Part shown: one piece after another, positions 55,414 through 63,530 of the stretch | How positions within the stretch are numbered: the stretch's first letter is position 1 | How the letters are laid out: every line of letters begins with the position of its first letter | DNA from: Nocardioides sp. | GTDB lineage: Bacteria; Actinomycetota; Actinomycetes; Propionibacteriales; Nocardioidaceae | Direction: 5' to 3' | NCBI RefSeq assembly: GCF_030019515.1 | Contig: NZ_JASEEQ010000004.1 | Span: 124,001 to 188,000 of the forward strand | Length of the DNA stretch: 64,000 bases | Position numbers and translations under genes: made by a program | The notes under the pieces: generated by a model | The model's input: the letters and a program-made list of their open reading frames with translations, nothing else | Told to the model about the DNA's origin: nothing | The model's database searches: none

Positions 55414-55570
55414 CCGAGTCGGCGCAACATGCCCGCGAGAACGGGCCGAGTCGGCGCGTCTTGCCCGGGTTGTCCCCCGGGAGCGGGCAAGATGCGCCGA
55501 CTCGGCGGGCTGGGGCGGGCAAGATGCGCCGACTCGGCGGGCTGGGGCGGGCAAGATGCGCCGACTCGGC
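55414..55570. repeat. Cluster of five 24-nt repeats, direct and inverted
   Basis: Two copies of CCGAGTCGGCGC-n-TGCCCG (55414-55436, 55446-55467) face three copies of the reverse complement (55483-55506, 55515-55538, 55547-55570) that repeat with a 32-nt period. The core is TCGGCGCATCTTGCCCGC. Copy 2 and copy 3 form a stem of about 22 bp, a likely strong terminator after the DUF2550 gene. The rest of the 302-bp interval 55410-55711 holds no gene. Confidence 0.8.
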
Positions 55571-55711
55571 GTGGCAGGTACCGCTGGTCGCGGCCTGGAT
55601 CCGCGAGCAGCGAGCGGCGTACGACTACCGACCGCGCCCGCCGGCCGTGCTCCCTGGACCGGTCAAGTCCCCGGTTTGGAGCGCCGCCGCCCGATCCGGT
55701 TGGCTGGTCCC

Positions 55712-56878
55712 GTGCCCGCCGTCCTCCCCGCCCGCAACGCCGTCGCGGTCGTCTTCATCCTCAACGGGTTCTGCTTCGCCTCCTTCGTCTCGAGGGTCCC
55801 CGACATCCGCAGCACCCTGGACCTCAGCAACGGCCGGCTCGGGCTGCTGCTCCTGGCGATCTCGGCCGGCTCGGTCCTGGCGTTGCCCTCCGCCGGGCGC
55901 CTCATCCAGCGGGTCGGCCCGGCCGGCGCCGTCCGGCTGGGCGCCGCGTCGTGCGCGGTCGGGCTCACGCTGGCCACGGTCGCCATCGGTGTCTGGGAGA
56001 CGATGCCGGCCGCCGCGGTCGGCCTCTTCCTCTACGGCGTCGGCACCGGCGTCTGGGACGTCGCGATGAACGTCGACGGCGCGGCCGTCGAGCGGCACCT
56101 CGGACGCACCGTGATGCCCCGCTTCCACGCCGGGTTCAGCTTCGGCACCATCGCCGGCTCCGCCCTGGGCGTGCCGATGGCCGCCGGGCACGTGCCGCTG
56201 GAGGTTCACGTCACCGCCGTCGTGCTGCTCTCCTTCGGCGCCGTGCTGGTCGCCGCCCGGTACTTCCTGCCACCCCCGCCCGAGGAGGTGGTCGCGGCGC
56301 CGGCGCGCTCGGCCTGGCTGGAGCCGCGCACGCTCGCGATCGGCGTGATGGTGCTCGCGTTCGCGCTGACCGAGGGCAGCGCGAACGACTGGCTCGCGCT
56401 CGCGCTGGTCGACGGGTACGACACCGAGCACTGGGTCGGCGTCGCCGGCTTCTCGCTGTTCGTCACCGCGATGACCGCCGGGCGGCTGGTCGGCTCGACC
56501 GCGCTGGACCGGTTCGGCCGCGCCCCGGTGCTCTGGGCGAGCTCTGCGACCGCGCTGACCGGCGTGCTGCTCGTGGTCTACGGCCACTGGGCCCCGCTGG
56601 TCGTCGTCGGGATCCTGCTGTGGGGCCTGGGCGCCTCGCTGGGCTTCCCGGTCGGCATGAGCGTGGCCGCCGACGACCCGGTGCGTGCCGCTGCCCGGGT
56701 CAGTGTGGTCTCGACGATCGGCTACGCCGCGTTCCTCACCGGTCCACCGTTCCTGGGCTGGCTCGGCGACCACGTCGGCACCCTGCACTCGCTGCTCACG
56801 ATCGCGGTGCTGATGGGCCCGGCGGCGGTCGCCGTGCTCGCCACCCGGCAGCCGGCCCGCCGCGAGCAGCCGGCCTGA
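55712..56878 (+). CDS. Major facilitator superfamily transporter
   Basis: A 388-residue twelve-helix transporter. Helices are evident from FILNGFCFASFVSRVPDIRS onward; the signature GRLIQRVGPAGAVRLGA loop lies between helices 2 and 3, and WDVAMNVDGAAVERHLGRTVMPRFHAGFSFG is typical of the small YbjJ/fucose-permease-like group. The substrate is unknown. GTG 55712 is chosen where coding character begins; no good ribosome site is seen. It is convergent with the adenosyltransferase gene. Confidence 0.85.
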   Translation: MPAVLPARNAVAVVFILNGFCFASFVSRVPDIRSTLDLSNGRLGLLLLAISAGSVLALPSAGRLIQRVGPAGAVRLGAASCAVGLTLATVAIGVWETMPAAAVGLFLYGVGTGVWDVAMNVDGAAVERHLGRTVMPRFHAGFSFGTIAGSALGVPMAAGHVPLEVHVTAVVLLSFGAVLVAARYFLPPPPEEVVAAPARSAWLEPRTLAIGVMVLAFALTEGSANDWLALALVDGYDTEHWVGVAGFSLFVTAMTAGRLVGSTALDRFGRAPVLWASSATALTGVLLVVYGHWAPLVVVGILLWGLGASLGFPVGMSVAADDPVRAAARVSVVSTIGYAAFLTGPPFLGWLGDHVGTLHSLLTIAVLMGPAAVAVLATRQPARREQPA

Positions 56879-56891
56879 CCCCTCGAGCAGG

Positions 56892-56908
56892 GCGCGGGGC
56901 GGCCGCGC
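56892..56908. terminator. Short bidirectional hairpin
   Basis: GCGCGG pairs with CCGCGC over a 5-nt loop, in the 30 bp between convergent genes. Confidence 0.5.
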
Positions 56909-57484
56909 TCAGTCGCGCTCGCCGCCCGGCACCCAGAGCACGTCGCCGTTCGCCCGGTTGGCGTGCCGGGCGAGGATGAACAGCAGGTCCGAGAGCCGGT
57001 TCAGGTAGGTGATCGCCAGCACGTTCATCGTCTCGCCGTGCACCTCGTACGCCGCCCAGGCCGAGCGCTCCGCACGCCGCACGACGGTGCGGGCCACATG
57101 CAGCAGCGCGGCACCGGAGGTGCCCCCGTTGAGGATGAAGGACCGCAGTTTGGAGAGGTACTCGTTGTAGTGGTCGCACCACGCCTCGAGCCGGTCGACG
57201 TACGCCTGCTCGATGCGCAGCGGCGGGAACTCGGGATCCTCGACGACCGGGGTGCAGAAGTCGGCGCCCACGTCGAACAGGTCGTTCTGCACCCGGGTCA
57301 GCACCGCCGCGACGTCGTCGTCCAGCGCGCCCTGCGCCAGCGCGAGGCCGATCTGGGCGTTCGCCTCGTCGACGTCGGCGTACGCCGCCAGCCGCAGGTC
57401 GGTCTTCGTCGTGCTGCTCATGTCGCCGAGTCGGGTGCGCCCGCCGTCGCCGGTGCGGGTGTAGATCCGGGTGAGGTTGACCAT
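56909..57484 (-). CDS. Cob(I)alamin adenosyltransferase, PduO type
   Basis: A 191-residue enzyme adding the adenosyl group to cobalamin. The N-terminal ATP-binding motif is IYTRTGDGGRTRLGDM (7-22), with KTDLRLAAYADVDEANAQIG, FILNGGTSGAALLHVARTVVRRAER and ITYLNRLSDLLFILAR. Homologue of Rv1314c, at the same relative place. It supplies coenzyme B12, needed by the mutase encoded about 0.6 kb away. Confidence 0.94.
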   Translation of the reverse strand: MVNLTRIYTRTGDGGRTRLGDMSSTTKTDLRLAAYADVDEANAQIGLALAQGALDDDVAAVLTRVQNDLFDVGADFCTPVVEDPEFPPLRIEQAYVDRLEAWCDHYNEYLSKLRSFILNGGTSGAALLHVARTVVRRAERSAWAAYEVHGETMNVLAITYLNRLSDLLFILARHANRANGDVLWVPGGERD

Positions 57485-57711
57485 CCTCCGATCCTAGGGC
57501 GGCGCCCGGGGGGTGCGGGTGCATGACCCCGATCACACCGGGGTACACCTCCGTCGAGGGAGCGGACGCGACACGGCGGAAACTATCCGGGCCGCGGACG
57601 CAACCTCGACGCCGTCACGGGCGTCATAGTGAGTGACAAGCACACCATCGAGGCCAGGACTGATGGAGCGACCCGGGGTTTCTCTGGATCCCGGAGGACG
57701 GGGCACACGGC

Positions 57712-58020
57712 ATGGACATCACCACCGACGGTCCGATACTTCTGCTCAGCGGTGACTTCGACGTGCGCAGCACGTGGGAGGCCCGCAACGCGCTCTACGA
57801 GCTCATCGAGGGCCGCGACGAGGACATCGTCGTCGACCTCACCGACGTGACCACCATCGACATGACCGCCCTGAAGGTGCTCGCCGTCGCGACCCGCCAG
57901 GCCGGCCGCGAGGGCCACCACCTCACCCTGCGCGGGTGCGGCCCCGCCGTACGCCGGATGCTCCACCTGTCCCGCCTGATCCGCGTGCTGGAGGTCGAGC
58001 GGGTCGCGGTCTCGGCCTGA
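57712..58020 (+). CDS. STAS domain anti-anti-sigma-like protein
   Basis: A 102-residue single STAS domain. ITTDGPILLLSGDFDVRSTWEARNAL in pieces precedes VDLTDVTTIDMTALKVLAVA. The regulatory Ser/Thr of this family aligns with Thr in DMTAL. By analogy it would bind an RsbW-type kinase in a partner-switching cascade; the rsbW-sigF pair in this window is 43 kb away, so the partner is not known. GGAGGA lies upstream of the ATG. Confidence 0.8.
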   Translation: MDITTDGPILLLSGDFDVRSTWEARNALYELIEGRDEDIVVDLTDVTTIDMTALKVLAVATRQAGREGHHLTLRGCGPAVRRMLHLSRLIRVLEVERVAVSA

Positions 58021-58073
58021 GCGTGTCGGATAACCCACACGCGCGGGCGGTTACCAAGCGGTAGACCGCGTCC

Positions 58074-58079
58074 TACCCT
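58074..58079 (+). promoter_or_regulatory. Probable -10 box (TACCCT) for the mutase gene
   Basis: TACCCT ends 7 nt before the ATG at 58087; no ribosome site is between. A small palindrome GCGGTAGACCGC lies just upstream. Confidence 0.45.
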
Positions 58080-58086
58080 CGGACCC

Positions 58087-60156
58087 ATGACTGAGACGGA
58101 CGGCACCGCGACGGATCGGGCTCCGCAGGACGCTGCCCCGACGGACCGGCCTGCGAAGGACCGGCCCTGGGTGATGCGGACCTACGCCGGGCACTCCACC
58201 GCAGCCGCCTCCAACGCGCTCTACCGCACCAACCTCGCGAAGGGCCAGACCGGGCTCTCGGTCGCCTTCGACCTGCCGACGCAGACCGGCTACGACCCGG
58301 ACTCGCCGCTCGCGCGCGGCGAGGTCGGGAAGGTCGGCGTCCCGGTGCCGCACCTCGGCGAGATGCGCCGGCTGTTCGAGGACATCCCGCTCACCCGGAT
58401 GAACACCTCGATGACGATCAACGCCACCGCGATGTGGCTGCTCGCGATGTATCAGGTGGTCGCGGAGGAGCAGAACCCCGACCTCGCGCCGGAGGAGGTC
58501 GCCGCCGAGCTCGCCGGCACCACCCAGAACGACATCATCAAGGAGTACCTCTCGCGCGGGACCTACGCGTTCCCGCCCGAGCACTCCATGCGCCTGATCG
58601 CCGACGTCATCTCCTACACGGTCCACCAGATCCCGAAGTGGAACCCGATCAACATCTGCAGCTACCACCTGCAGGAGGCCGGCGCGACCCCCACGCAGGA
58701 GCTGGCCTACGCGCTGTGCACCGCGATCGCCGTCCTGGACGCGGTCAAGAACGCCGGCCAGGTCGACGAGGCGGACTTCGGCCGGGTGGTCGGCCGGATC
58801 TCGTTCTTCGTCAACGCCGGGGTCCGGTTCGTCGAGGAGACCTGCAAGATGCGGGCCTTCGGCCGGCTCTGGGACGAGATCACCCGGGAGCGGTACGGCG
58901 TCGAGGACCCGAAGATGCGGCGGTTCCGGTACGGCGTGCAGGTCAACTCGCTCGGCCTCACCGAGGCCCAACCCGAGAACAACGTCCAGCGGATCGTGCT
59001 CGAGATGCTCGGCGTGACGCTGTCCAAGGACGCCCGCGCCCGCGCGGTCCAGCTGCCGGCATGGAACGAGGCGCTCGGCCTCCCGCGTCCCTGGGACCAG
59101 CAGTGGTCGCTCAGGCTCCAGCAGGTGCTCGCGTTCGAGTCCGACCTGCTCGAGTACGACGACATCTTCGACGGCTCGCACGTCATCGAGGCCAAGGTCG
59201 CCGAGCTGGTCGAGGGTGCCCGCGCCGAGATCGACAAGGTCCAGGCGATGGGCGGCGCGATCGCCGCGGTCGAGTACATGAAGCAGGAGCTGGTCTCCTC
59301 GCACGCCGCGCGCCGCGCGCGGATCGAGTCCGGCGAGGAGGTCATCGTCGGCGTCAACAAGTTCGAGACGACCGAGCCCTCGCCGCTGACCGCCGACCTC
59401 GACACCGCCATCATGACGGCGGACCCCGACGCCGAGAGGGCCGCGATCGCCAGCGTCGACGACTGGAAGGCGCAGCGCGACGAGGACGAGGTCGCCGCGG
59501 CGCTCGCCCGGCTGGCGGAGGCGGCCAAGACCGGCACCAACCTGATGGGTCCAACCCTGGTGGCCGCCCGGGCGGGCGCGACCACGGGGGAGTGGTCCGC
59601 CACGCTGCGGGAGGTCTTCGGCGAGTACCGCGGGCCGACGGGCGTCAGCGGCGCGGTCGGCATCGTGTCCGATGTGGGCTCGGCGGGCGCGGAGCTCGCC
59701 GCCGTGCGGGACCGGGTGCGCGCGACCGGCGAGGAGCTGGGCGGACGACTGCGGCTGCTGGTCGGCAAGCCCGGCCTCGACGGCCACTCCAACGGGGCCG
59801 AGCAGATCGCCGTGCGCGCTCGCGATGCGGGCTTCGAGGTCGTCTACCAGGGCATCCGGCTGACCCCCGAGCAGATCGTCGCGGCGGCCGTGGCCGAGGA
59901 CGTCCACTGCGTCGGCCTGTCGATCCTCTCCGGATCGCACATGGAGCTGGTCCCGACCGTGCTCGACGGGCTGCGCGAGGCCGGGATGGGCGACGTGCCG
60001 GTCGTCGTCGGTGGCATCATCCCCGAGTCGGACGGCCGTCGCCTGCGCGAGCTCGGCGTCGCCGCGGTCTTCACGCCCAAGGACTTCGGCCTGACCGGGA
60101 TCATGGGCGGGATCGTCGACGTGATCCGCGCCGCGAACGACCTGGATGAAGGCTAG
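58087..60156 (+). CDS. ecm: Ethylmalonyl-CoA mutase (MeaA-type B12 mutase)
   Basis: A 689-residue adenosylcobalamin mutase. The N-terminal barrel has RTYAGHSTAAASNALYRTNL and FDLPTQTGYDPDSPLARGEVGKVG in part, with the long MTINATAMWLLAMYQV block. The C-terminal cobalamin domain has KPGLDGHSNGAEQIAVRARD; the DxHxxG signature holds the cobalt-binding histidine. This pattern is that of MeaA/Ecm, which turns ethylmalonyl-CoA into methylsuccinyl-CoA in the ethylmalonyl-CoA pathway. Other pathway genes (ccr, mcl) are not in the window. ATG with TACCCT 7 nt upstream. Confidence 0.9.
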   Translation: MTETDGTATDRAPQDAAPTDRPAKDRPWVMRTYAGHSTAAASNALYRTNLAKGQTGLSVAFDLPTQTGYDPDSPLARGEVGKVGVPVPHLGEMRRLFEDIPLTRMNTSMTINATAMWLLAMYQVVAEEQNPDLAPEEVAAELAGTTQNDIIKEYLSRGTYAFPPEHSMRLIADVISYTVHQIPKWNPINICSYHLQEAGATPTQELAYALCTAIAVLDAVKNAGQVDEADFGRVVGRISFFVNAGVRFVEETCKMRAFGRLWDEITRERYGVEDPKMRRFRYGVQVNSLGLTEAQPENNVQRIVLEMLGVTLSKDARARAVQLPAWNEALGLPRPWDQQWSLRLQQVLAFESDLLEYDDIFDGSHVIEAKVAELVEGARAEIDKVQAMGGAIAAVEYMKQELVSSHAARRARIESGEEVIVGVNKFETTEPSPLTADLDTAIMTADPDAERAAIASVDDWKAQRDEDEVAAALARLAEAAKTGTNLMGPTLVAARAGATTGEWSATLREVFGEYRGPTGVSGAVGIVSDVGSAGAELAAVRDRVRATGEELGGRLRLLVGKPGLDGHSNGAEQIAVRARDAGFEVVYQGIRLTPEQIVAAAVAEDVHCVGLSILSGSHMELVPTVLDGLREAGMGDVPVVVGGIIPESDGRRLRELGVAAVFTPKDFGLTGIMGGIVDVIRAANDLDEG

Positions 60157-60560
60157 CTACCCTCAGCTCGACGTTCCGATCGGCACCGAGCCGGCCCGCG
60201 CACCACCGGGACCTCGCCTGCGCGGTCCACGAGGACGCGCTGACGATGCCGCGGTGGCGGCGTTCTTCCACGCCCGGGCCGTCGACGCGCCGGTCAACGC
60301 CTTCGCCTCCGAGCAGTTCCTGCAGTCGTTCATCGAGGAGCAGGTCGAGCGACTTGCTCGCGGTCACCACCCGCAACCGTGACGACATCGAGGACATCGA
60401 GGAGTACGTCGCCCGCGAGCAGCGCGGGGCCGAGGTCGGCTCGACCACGCCCCGCCGGGCCGGGCCGGAGCAGAGGAGCACCGGCCACCACTCGGGCCGG
60501 TGGTGGCCGGTGGGGACGCGGTCACGACCGGCCTTCGGTACGCTGCGTGGTGCTCGCGGT
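60146..60560 (+). pseudogene. Frame-broken coding remnant
   Basis: Coding-like G/C-rich third positions move between frames. One frame reads HRDLACAVHEDALTMPR (from about 60198), another reads VAAFFHARAVDAPVNAFASE and FLQSFIEEQVE (about 60254-60350), and the first returns with VTTRNRDDIEDIEEYVAREQ (about 60351-60430). This suggests a gene with two compensating indels, or sequencing errors. I cannot name a family. The PAP2 gene starts at 60617; nothing else is seen in the 460-bp interval. Confidence 0.4.
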
Positions 60561-60616
60561 CCCCGAGTCAGTGCAGGCGGATCGTCGGTCCGCGTTCGAG
60601 CGAGTCGTGAAGGCAG

Positions 60617-61693
60617 GTGGGTGCGGTGGCCGCCGCAGAGGTCTCCGGACGCGACGCGCTGCGATTGACGGCGTGGATGTGGGCGCTCACGATCATGTTC
60701 GCGTCCGTGGCCGTCCTCCGGTCCGAGCACCTCGGGATTCCGTTCCGGGACCCCGGCGGTGCGATGTTCCGCGGCCGGCTCGGCACGGCGCTCATGCTGC
60801 TGGCCGTGTTCGCCCTCGCCGACGCGCTGCTGAGGGGCCTGCGAACGGGTCCGGTGCGGTGGTCGTGGCGGGCCGCCGGTCGTCACCTGCGCCGCCGTTG
60901 GACGCCGCAGCGGCTGCTGCTGGCGTTGTCGGGACTGCTGGCCTACCACGTCGTCTACATCTCCTACCGCAACCTGAAGAGTTGGGACGCGCTCAACACC
61001 CCCCTCGACTCGGACCTCCTCGCGGTGGAGCGCTGGTTCCTTCTCGGCCACAGTCCCGCGGTGCTCCTCCACGGCCTGCTCGGAGAGGGCCAGGCCGCCG
61101 TGATCCTCGCGGTCGTCTACCGGTCGTTCACCTACCTGGTGCCCCTGTCGGTCGTCGGCACCCTCGCGGTGCTGCCCCGGGTCCGCGAGGCCTACGTGAT
61201 GCTGTGCTCCGCCCTGTGGGTGTGGATCCTCGGTGTCGCGTCCTACTACCTCGTCCCGTCCCTCGGCCCGTTCGCGTCGGCGCCCGAGGAGTTCGCCGGC
61301 CTGCGGGCGACCGCGATCACGGCGACCCAGGTCAAGTACCTCGCTGAACGCGCCCACTTCCTCGCCGATCCGCACGCGGGCGACGCGTTCGTGAGCATCT
61401 CGGCGTTCGCGAGCCTCCACGTCGCGTTCACCTGCACGGTGCTGCTCGTCACCCGCTACTACGGGTGGCGGCGCATCGCGCACGCACTGACCGTCTACCT
61501 CGCAGCGACGATGGTCGCCACGGTGTACTTCGGCTGGCACTTCGTCGTCGATGACATCGCCGGTGTGCTGCTCGCCCTCACCGCGTTCACGCTCGGCCGG
61601 CTGATGGTCGACCCGGTCGGGCGTGGAGAGCGCTCGGCCGCGGACATCGCGGACAGCTCCGATGCTGGCCAGGACGCCGTGGCGTCGACATGA
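60617..61693 (+). CDS. PAP2 superfamily membrane phosphatase/phosphotransferase
   Basis: A 358-residue protein with about six membrane helices. The catalytic signatures are ISAFASLHVAFTC (the SxSxH region, His about 264) and YFGWHFVVDDIAG (second His and Asp). The layout with the long luminal loop and VYRSFTYLVPLS suggests an inositol- or lipid-phosphate transferase or phosphatase, as in AUR1-like PAP2 proteins. The substrate is unknown. GTG 60617 or the next GTG 60626 may be the start. The next gene overlaps its stop. Confidence 0.8.
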   Translation: MGAVAAAEVSGRDALRLTAWMWALTIMFASVAVLRSEHLGIPFRDPGGAMFRGRLGTALMLLAVFALADALLRGLRTGPVRWSWRAAGRHLRRRWTPQRLLLALSGLLAYHVVYISYRNLKSWDALNTPLDSDLLAVERWFLLGHSPAVLLHGLLGEGQAAVILAVVYRSFTYLVPLSVVGTLAVLPRVREAYVMLCSALWVWILGVASYYLVPSLGPFASAPEEFAGLRATAITATQVKYLAERAHFLADPHAGDAFVSISAFASLHVAFTCTVLLVTRYYGWRRIAHALTVYLAATMVATVYFGWHFVVDDIAGVLLALTAFTLGRLMVDPVGRGERSAADIADSSDAGQDAVAST

Positions 61694-63513
61694 GCACGGT
61701 CACCCGCTCCGTCACGGTCGAGGCCGCAGCCATCGGCGAGGTCGCCAGCGGCTGGCGCCCGTCGATGCCGCCGCAGGTGCGGTGCTCCCTGCGCTCGCCC
61801 GTGACGGTGGCGATGCTCCTGTCCGCGACGCTGCAGGTCCTCTGGTGGCGGATCGTCGCGACCGGCGGCGGTGACCTCGCCGCCCAGGACGCCTGGGCGG
61901 AGTTCGCGCGGCTGTACCCCGGCAGCGCCTACAACCTGTCGTGGTACGGCGGCATGCACCCGGTGTCCTACAGCGTCATCTCGCCGTACCTGATGGCCGC
62001 GGTCGGCGTCCGGCCCACGCTCGTGGTGGCCGGGACGCTGTCGGCCGGGCTGCTGGCGTGGATACTCGTCGGCCGCCACGGTCGCACCGACGCCCGAGCG
62101 ATGCTCGTGGCCGGGTACGCCGCGCTGGCGCTCGTCGGGAACGCCATCTCCGGCCGGGTGACCTTCGCGCTCGGCACCCTCTTCGCGCTGGCGGCGATCT
62201 CCCTGTTGCTCGGCTGGCCCAGCCGGAGGTCCCAGGCGGCCGCGGAGGAGCTGGCCCTCGGACCGGCACGAGGCGCCGCGGTCGCCCTCGCGGCCGGGCT
62301 GGCGACCGCTGCGAGCCCGGTCGCCGGGCTGTTCCTCGGCCTCGTCGCGGCGACCCTCTGGCTCCGCCGGCACCGCCCCGCGGCGTACGCCCTCGGGGTG
62401 ACGCCGGTCGTCGTCGTGCTGCTGTCGGCGCTCCTGTTCCCGTTCTCCGGGACCCAGCCGATGCCGTGGTACTCCACGATCCTGCCCGTGCTGATCGGCG
62501 GCGCGGTGGCGCTCACGGTGCCCGAGCGGTGGCCGACCGTGCGCCTGGCCGCCGCGATCTACGCCCCGGCTGTCCTGCTCGTGTGGCTCGTCCCGTCGCC
62601 GATCGGCACGAACATCTCCCGGCTCGGGCTGCTGTTCGGTGGCGTGGTGCTGGTCAGCGCCGCGGCCGGCGGTGGGTGGCGGAGCTCGACGATCGCTCGG
62701 CGCCACGGCCTGCGGGTGGCCCGGGGGTTCCTCATCCTGGCCGTCCTGACGTCCTCGGTGTGGCAGGTCGCGACCGCGGCCCGCGACGTGGTCAGCGCCA
62801 GTGGGCAGACATCCTGGGGCCCGGAGGTGGCCCCGATCCTGACCGAGCTCCAGCAGCGCCACGCCGACCGGGGCCGGGTCGAGGTCGTCCCGACCCGCAG
62901 CCACCGCGAGGCCGCGGTGTTCGCGCCGCACGTCCCCCTGGCCCGCGGATGGAACCGCCAGGCCGACGCGGAGCGCAACCCGATCTTCTACCGCGACCGG
63001 CCGCTGACCGCGGACGCGTACCGGCGTTGGCTGCACCGGTGGGCGGTGCAGTACGTCGTGCTCTCCGCCGCGGAGCCCGACGACGCAGCCGTCGCCGAGA
63101 CCGAGCTGATCACGGGTGGGCTGTCCTACCTCGAACCGGTGTGGTCGGACGAGCAATGGACGCTCTACGCCGTCCGCCGGGCCACGCCGCTGGTCGACCC
63201 GCCGGCGAGGATCCTCTCCTTCGACGCGGCGCACCTGACGCTGTACACCCCGCACGCGGGCGACGTCGTGGTCCGGATCGCCGACTCGCCGTGGTTGAGC
63301 CTGGTCGACGTCGACCCGACGCCACCCGCCGCCGGGTCCTCGGTCGCCCAGTGGTTCGCGGCCGACGCATGCCTGTCCGGCCTGGACTCCGTCGACCCCG
63401 CGGCCGATGCGCACCCGCACCGGCCCAACTGGCTGGTGCTGCACGCGCCGCGGGCCGGCACCTATCGGATCTCCGCGCCGTACAAGCTGCCTCGTGGCAC
63501 CTCCTGCCCGTAG
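61690..63513 (+). CDS. Large integral membrane protein, possible GT-C-type glycosyltransferase
   Basis: A 607-residue protein with roughly ten membrane helices in the first 370 residues (for example VTVAMLLSATLQVLWWRIVA, LVVAGTLSAGLLAWILVG, AAVALAAGLATAAS, VILPVLIGGAVALTV-type). A large extracellular domain follows (about 375-607, with RWAVQYVVLSAAEPDDAA and a C-terminal beta-rich part with two cysteines). That plan resembles GT-C glycosyltransferases, but no DD/ED motif is clear. The ATG overlaps the PAP2 stop (ATGA), so both may serve envelope lipids or glycans. Confidence 0.6.
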   Translation: MSTVTRSVTVEAAAIGEVASGWRPSMPPQVRCSLRSPVTVAMLLSATLQVLWWRIVATGGGDLAAQDAWAEFARLYPGSAYNLSWYGGMHPVSYSVISPYLMAAVGVRPTLVVAGTLSAGLLAWILVGRHGRTDARAMLVAGYAALALVGNAISGRVTFALGTLFALAAISLLLGWPSRRSQAAAEELALGPARGAAVALAAGLATAASPVAGLFLGLVAATLWLRRHRPAAYALGVTPVVVVLLSALLFPFSGTQPMPWYSTILPVLIGGAVALTVPERWPTVRLAAAIYAPAVLLVWLVPSPIGTNISRLGLLFGGVVLVSAAAGGGWRSSTIARRHGLRVARGFLILAVLTSSVWQVATAARDVVSASGQTSWGPEVAPILTELQQRHADRGRVEVVPTRSHREAAVFAPHVPLARGWNRQADAERNPIFYRDRPLTADAYRRWLHRWAVQYVVLSAAEPDDAAVAETELITGGLSYLEPVWSDEQWTLYAVRRATPLVDPPARILSFDAAHLTLYTPHAGDVVVRIADSPWLSLVDVDPTPPAAGSSVAQWFAADACLSGLDSVDPAADAHPHRPNWLVLHAPRAGTYRISAPYKLPRGTSCP

Positions 63514-63530
63514 CCCTGGGTGCCGCCCCG

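Noticed and set aside
55483..55570. CRISPR-like array
   Set aside because: The 32-nt period consists of near-identical units with only 8-nt gaps that are themselves repeated, so there are no unique spacers, and no cas genes are present.
57485..57711. Cobalamin riboswitch next to the B12 genes
   Set aside because: I could not find a B12-box-like core or the expected helices upstream of either the adenosyltransferase or the mutase.
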